Notes under the pieces: model-generated
What the model saw: only the letters and a program-made list of their open reading frames with translations
Told to the model about the DNA's origin: nothing
The model's database searches: none
Made by a program: the position numbers and the translations under genes
Assembly: GCA_012800215.1 (NCBI GenBank)
Contig: JAAZJT010000172.1
Location: 1-10,516, forward strand
Length of the DNA stretch: 10,516 nt
Direction: 5' to 3'
DNA from: Bacillota bacterium
GTDB lineage: Bacteria; Bacillota; Dethiobacteria; Dethiobacterales; Dethiobacteraceae
In this document: positions 8,740 to 10,516 of the stretch, one piece after another
Numbering within the stretch: the stretch's first letter is position 1
How the letters are laid out: each line of letters opens with the position of its first letter

Positions 8740-8756
8740 TCTGACCTACTTTGACC
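8740..8756 (-). promoter_or_regulatory. CtsR operator, proximal box
   Basis: On the minus strand this reads GGTCAAA GTA GGTCAGA, a tandem heptamer with a 3-nt spacer. It differs from the CtsR consensus (A/GGTCAAA repeat) at one base of the second heptamer. It begins 6 nt downstream of a TATAAT box and ends 13 nt before the ctsR ATG, so bound CtsR would cover the transcription start and the leader. Confidence 0.93.
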
Positions 8757-8762
8757 ATCTTT

Positions 8763-8790
8763 ATTATACCACAGAATGAAAAGATTGCAA
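8763..8790 (-). promoter_or_regulatory. Proximal sigma-A promoter of the ctsR operon
   Basis: On the minus strand a consensus -10 TATAAT (8768-8763) is preceded at 16 nt spacing by TTGCAA (8790-8785, 4 of 6 matches to TTGACA). The first CtsR box lies immediately downstream, the expected position for repression by blocking polymerase. Confidence 0.8.
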
Positions 8791-8818
8791 GTATAATTTT
8801 CATGTTTTAGCTATCTGT

Positions 8819-8835
8819 TTTGACCAACTTAGACC
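8819..8835 (-). promoter_or_regulatory. CtsR operator, distal box
   Basis: On the minus strand this reads GGTCTAA GTT GGTCAAA: two heptamers with a 3-nt spacer, one with a single mismatch to the CtsR consensus. It lies 7 nt downstream of a second TATAAT and 79 bp upstream of the proximal box. Confidence 0.8.
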
Positions 8836-8842
8836 AATATAT

Positions 8843-8867
8843 ATTATACTCATTTTTTCTATTTTTT
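8843..8867 (-). promoter_or_regulatory. Possible distal promoter of the ctsR operon
   Basis: A consensus TATAAT occurs on the minus strand at 8848-8843, and the distal CtsR box follows it 7 nt later, mirroring the proximal promoter. The -35 is poor: only TGCAAA-like sequence at 17 nt spacing, inside an A-rich run. The repeated layout, not the -35, is the main support. Confidence 0.5.
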
Positions 8868-8898
8868 TGCATGCAATTTAAGTAATTTATCGTTATAA

Positions 8899-8925
8899 AG
8901 CTAAAATTTTAATTATATTTTAGCT
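8899..8925. repeat. Perfect 9-bp inverted repeat in the ctsR/small-gene divergent region
   Basis: AGCTAAAAT (8899-8907) is repeated inverted as ATTTTAGCT (8917-8925) around a 9-nt AT spacer. A further TTTTAGCT lies at 8805-8812. The spacing would place both arms on one face of the helix, as for a dimeric regulator. The AT-rich context means chance is possible, and no known operator was recognised. Confidence 0.4.
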
Positions 8926-8941
8926 AAATGTTACAGTCATA

Positions 8942-8969
8942 TTGATAATCAAATTGTTAAAACTAAATT
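8942..8969 (+). promoter_or_regulatory. Possible promoter of the small plus-strand gene
   Basis: TTGATA (8942-8947, 5 of 6 to the -35 consensus) is followed at 16 nt by TAAATT (8964-8969, 4 of 6 to the -10). Transcription would begin near 8976, just ahead of the GGAG at 8990-8993. This is tentative in such AT-rich DNA. A sporulation-sigma promoter was looked for and not clearly seen. Confidence 0.35.
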
Positions 8970-9004
8970 TGTAAGCTTAAATTAAAAAAAGGAGTGACGC
9001 TTAC

Positions 9005-9184
9005 TTGGCTAAAAAAAATAAACAGGTTAATCGCAAACGTGCTAGTGAACTCAAGCGCAATGTAGACAATAACTGCAACATCTCCGATGTGACTGACAGT
9101 GTGGAATTTGCCGATGAGCCGTTTGACAATTTTAATAAGAAGAATAAAAAAAATCAACGCAATAAAGGTGGCGGCGGTTGTTAA
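9005..9184 (+). CDS. Small charged protein of unknown function, 59 residues
   Basis: The reading frame starts at TTG 9005 with AAAGGAG about 10 nt upstream. It encodes a 59-residue protein: MAKKNKQVNRKRASELKRN, an acidic centre (SDVTDSVEFADEPFDNF, residues 27-43), then KKNKKNQRNKGGGGC. It is rich in Lys, Asn, Arg and Asp, has cysteines at 24 and 59, and has no signal peptide or membrane segment. It is probably unstructured. I do not recognise a family. Composition and the EFADE segment recall small clostridial spore-associated or gamma-SASP-like proteins, but that is only a resemblance. It is the only plus-strand gene here, divergent from ctsR and ending just before a hairpin terminator. The antisense strand also has a 64-codon frame (9157-8963), but without a ribosome site. 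Confidence 0.7.
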   Translation: MAKKNKQVNRKRASELKRNVDNNCNISDVTDSVEFADEPFDNFNKKNKKNQRNKGGGGC

Positions 9185-9197
9185 GCAAAGTTAATTC

Positions 9198-9224
9198 TAA
9201 AGCGGAACATTGTGTTCCGCTTTA
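9198..9224. terminator. Hairpin terminator shared by convergent genes
   Basis: A 12-bp perfect stem (TAAAGCGGAACA paired with TGTTCCGCTTTA) closes a TTG loop. It lies 13 nt after the small gene's stop and 19 nt before the minus-strand polymerase stop, so it probably ends both transcripts. The T-tracts on either side are short, so termination strength is uncertain. Confidence 0.7.
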
Positions 9225-9243
9225 AAATTTGCACATTTCCTGC

Positions 9244-10140
9244 TCATGAAGCTTCCAGAGCAGCCAAAATAGCTGCTGCACTTTGCTGTTCATTTAAAAC
9301 AGGGGAAAAAAGATCTCCTTTGGCCTGCAAACGCGGGCCAATATTTTTAATTGTAAAATCAGCCGGCCTGACATTACCGTCTTGCAGCTCCTGCCATGTT
9401 AAAGGCGTAGAAACCTGTGCACCGGGAACAGGCCGCACAGTGTAAGGAGCATTAATAGTTTTACCCCATAAATTTTGCAAATAATCCAAGTAAACTGCTT
9501 TACCTCTATTTTTAATCATTCTTTCCATGGTGGTAATTTTAGGTGCTCTAGTATGTACCTGACTGCAAATAAAGCCAATTATATCCCTTACTTGTTCATA
9601 AGAATAGAGCGGCTGTAAAGGCACATAAATTTGTAATCCTGTGGCTCCTGAAGTTTTGGGATACCCTTGTAAGCCAAACTCAGCTAAAATTTCTCTTACA
9701 TAACAGGCAGTTTCAATGACTGCAGCAAAATCTACACCAGGCTGTGGATCTAAATCCACGACGCCCCAAGTAGGACATTCTATCTTATCAATCTGGGAAT
9801 GCCAGGGATGTATTTCAATACAGGCCAGATTAACAACATAAACTAAAGACTCCAGATTGTTAACTAAAATATAGTTAATCTCCCTCTCCTCTGATGGTAT
9901 AGCAAAGGTTTTAAGCCAAGGAGGTGCAAAAGACACATTTTTTTGATAAAAGCTTTTTCCCTTGATACCATCGGGAAAACGTTGAAAACTACAGGGGCGG
10001 TTTTTTAAATACGGTAAAAGATATGGTGATATTTCAATATAATAAGTTAACAAATCATGTTTTGTATAGCCTTCTGTTGGCCAAAAAACCTTCTCTAAAT
10101 TAGTTAATTCTAATTTTTTTCCATTTATCTCTAGCTGCAA
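9244..10140 (-). CDS. LigD-type NHEJ polymerase/primase domain protein (stand-alone PolDom)
   Basis: This is a single-domain archaeo-eukaryotic primase-type polymerase of the bacterial NHEJ LigD family, which fills gaps and adds (ribo)nucleotides at broken ends. The 298 residues show FQRFPDG (52-58), FYQKN (64-68), EIHPWHS (109-115), the metal-binding VVDLDP with Asp129/Asp131, TSGATGLQIYVPL (163-175), VYLDYLQN with the third acidic residue Asp219, and APYTVRPVPGA (231-241). The motif normally reading SGxxGLH has Gln170 in place of His. The frame opens at TTG 10173, but TTG 10140 gives the family-like MQLEINGKKLELTNLEKVFWP and follows AGGAGG at 13 nt. An ATT at 10149 would have closer spacing but would be very unusual. 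It lies just downstream of a ligase remnant. No ku gene is visible. Confidence 0.9.
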   Translation of the reverse strand: MQLEINGKKLELTNLEKVFWPTEGYTKHDLLTYYIEISPYLLPYLKNRPCSFQRFPDGIKGKSFYQKNVSFAPPWLKTFAIPSEEREINYILVNNLESLVYVVNLACIEIHPWHSQIDKIECPTWGVVDLDPQPGVDFAAVIETACYVREILAEFGLQGYPKTSGATGLQIYVPLQPLYSYEQVRDIIGFICSQVHTRAPKITTMERMIKNRGKAVYLDYLQNLWGKTINAPYTVRPVPGAQVSTPLTWQELQDGNVRPADFTIKNIGPRLQAKGDLFSPVLNEQQSAAAILAALEAS

Positions 10141-10149
10141 CGGTTTAAT

Positions 10150-10157
10150 CCCACCTC
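10150..10157 (-). promoter_or_regulatory. Strong ribosome binding site ahead of the polymerase gene
   Basis: Minus-strand TTAGGAGGTGGG overlaps the stop codon (TAG, 10160-10158) of the upstream ligase frame. It is the only good Shine-Dalgarno nearby. It argues against the TTG at 10173, which lies upstream of it, and favours the TTG at 10140 despite the long 13-nt spacing. Confidence 0.6.
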
Positions 10158-10454
10158 CTAAGATAGAACACAATCTTTCGGGCTATCTTTAGTAAAGCCT
10201 TGAATAACAGGATGGCGCATCCGCAAATCTTCTGTCCATTCCTGAAAGTAGATCAAAGCAGTCAGTTCGGGGATAACCCACTTATAATTTTTTGCTGTTG
10301 ACGGTAAGTTGGCAAAGGGAGATTTTTTGCTGGTCATTTCTTTAAGGTAGGAATTTAAACATCTCAAATCCTGATTACTGAGCCCTGCATGTGTTTGGCA
10401 ATATAAAAACCTATCATTCCGGAACTTAATTTTTCCAGCACCCTGATTCCATAT
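10158..10454 (-). pseudogene. C-terminal remnant of an ATP-dependent DNA ligase (LigD ligase domain)
   Basis: The open frame encodes about 98 residues that resemble the OB-fold end of LigD-type ATP-dependent ligases. Visible pieces are GAGKIKFRNDRFLY, AGLSNQDLRCLNSYLKEM, KKSPF, WVIPELTALIYFQEWTEDLRMRHPVIQGF and KDSPKD. The frame is closed upstream by TAA at 10457-10455, and there is no ATG/GTG start with a ribosome site before the ligase-like part begins (a TTG at 10367 is internal to it). A neighbouring frame open to the window edge (down to a stop at 10426) contains FVSFYRPK, which may be the preceding ligase segment, suggesting a frameshift near 10440. The RxDK-type end of motif VI, usually like GLREDKP, reads GFTKDSP, losing the Arg and Lys. 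I infer a decayed ligase. A divergent functional ligase with a sequencing error cannot be excluded. It lies 17 nt upstream of the polymerase start. Confidence 0.65.
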
Positions 10455-10516
10455 TTAGCAATTCATGGTAGAGTGAGTCAGCCTGTAACTTGGGCCGGTA
10501 AAAACTAACAAATGGC

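Noticed and set aside
8963..9157. 64-codon hydrophobic minus-strand frame antisense to the small gene, possible membrane peptide or toxin
   Set aside because: It starts at a TTG with no ribosome site, and its Phe/Ile richness simply mirrors Lys/Asn codons on the plus strand. The plus frame has a Shine-Dalgarno and a terminator.
1..10516. CRISPR arrays, tRNA or rRNA genes, insertion sequences
   Set aside because: No spaced direct-repeat array, no recognisable RNA gene and no transposase or terminal inverted repeats were seen on either strand.

Overview
The window reads as a chromosomal segment of an anaerobic, endospore-lineage Firmicute (acetogenic or Peptococcaceae-type Clostridia). The evidence is a Wood-Ljungdahl CO dehydrogenase/acetyl-CoA synthase cluster in the same order as in Moorella (cooC-acsA-acsB), next to the Gram-positive heat-shock operon ctsR-mcsA-mcsB-clpC. 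The DNA is AT-leaning, Shine-Dalgarno sites are strong, and nearly every gene is on the minus strand.

Layout, left to right. Positions 1-1007 hold the N-terminal 335 residues of acetyl-CoA synthase (acsB, cut by the left edge). Positions 1040-3007 hold the Ni-Fe CO dehydrogenase subunit (acsA/cooS type) with every metal ligand present. Positions 3072-3842 hold its nickel-insertion ATPase (cooC/acsF). All three are minus strand and probably one operon reading leftwards out of the window. Positions 3843-4192 are a non-coding gap containing the likely cooC promoter region and the terminator of the next operon.

Positions 4193-8726 hold clpC, mcsB, mcsA and ctsR (minus strand, tightly packed or overlapping). 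They encode an AAA+ unfoldase, the protein-arginine kinase that marks its substrates, the kinase activator and the heat-shock repressor. Upstream (8740-8848) are two promoter-like -10 boxes, each followed 6-7 bp downstream by a CtsR operator, so the operon looks autoregulated through a tandem promoter/operator arrangement.

Positions 9005-9184 hold the only plus-strand gene: a 59-residue, highly charged Lys/Asn-rich protein with a TTG start and a Gly-Gly-Gly-Gly-Cys tail that I do not recognise. It ends at a hairpin (9198-9224) shared with the convergent gene. Positions 9244-10140 encode a stand-alone LigD-type NHEJ polymerase/primase domain. Upstream of it (10158-10454) lies what looks like the tail of an ATP-dependent DNA ligase, with an in-frame stop and a degenerate motif VI, so the ligase part of this end-joining pair appears decayed.

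No wholly new system is evident. The points most worth a second look are the duplicated CtsR promoter/operator unit, the decayed ligase beside an apparently intact polymerase with a His-to-Gln change in a nucleotide-binding motif, the CtsR wing substitution, and the orphan small protein.
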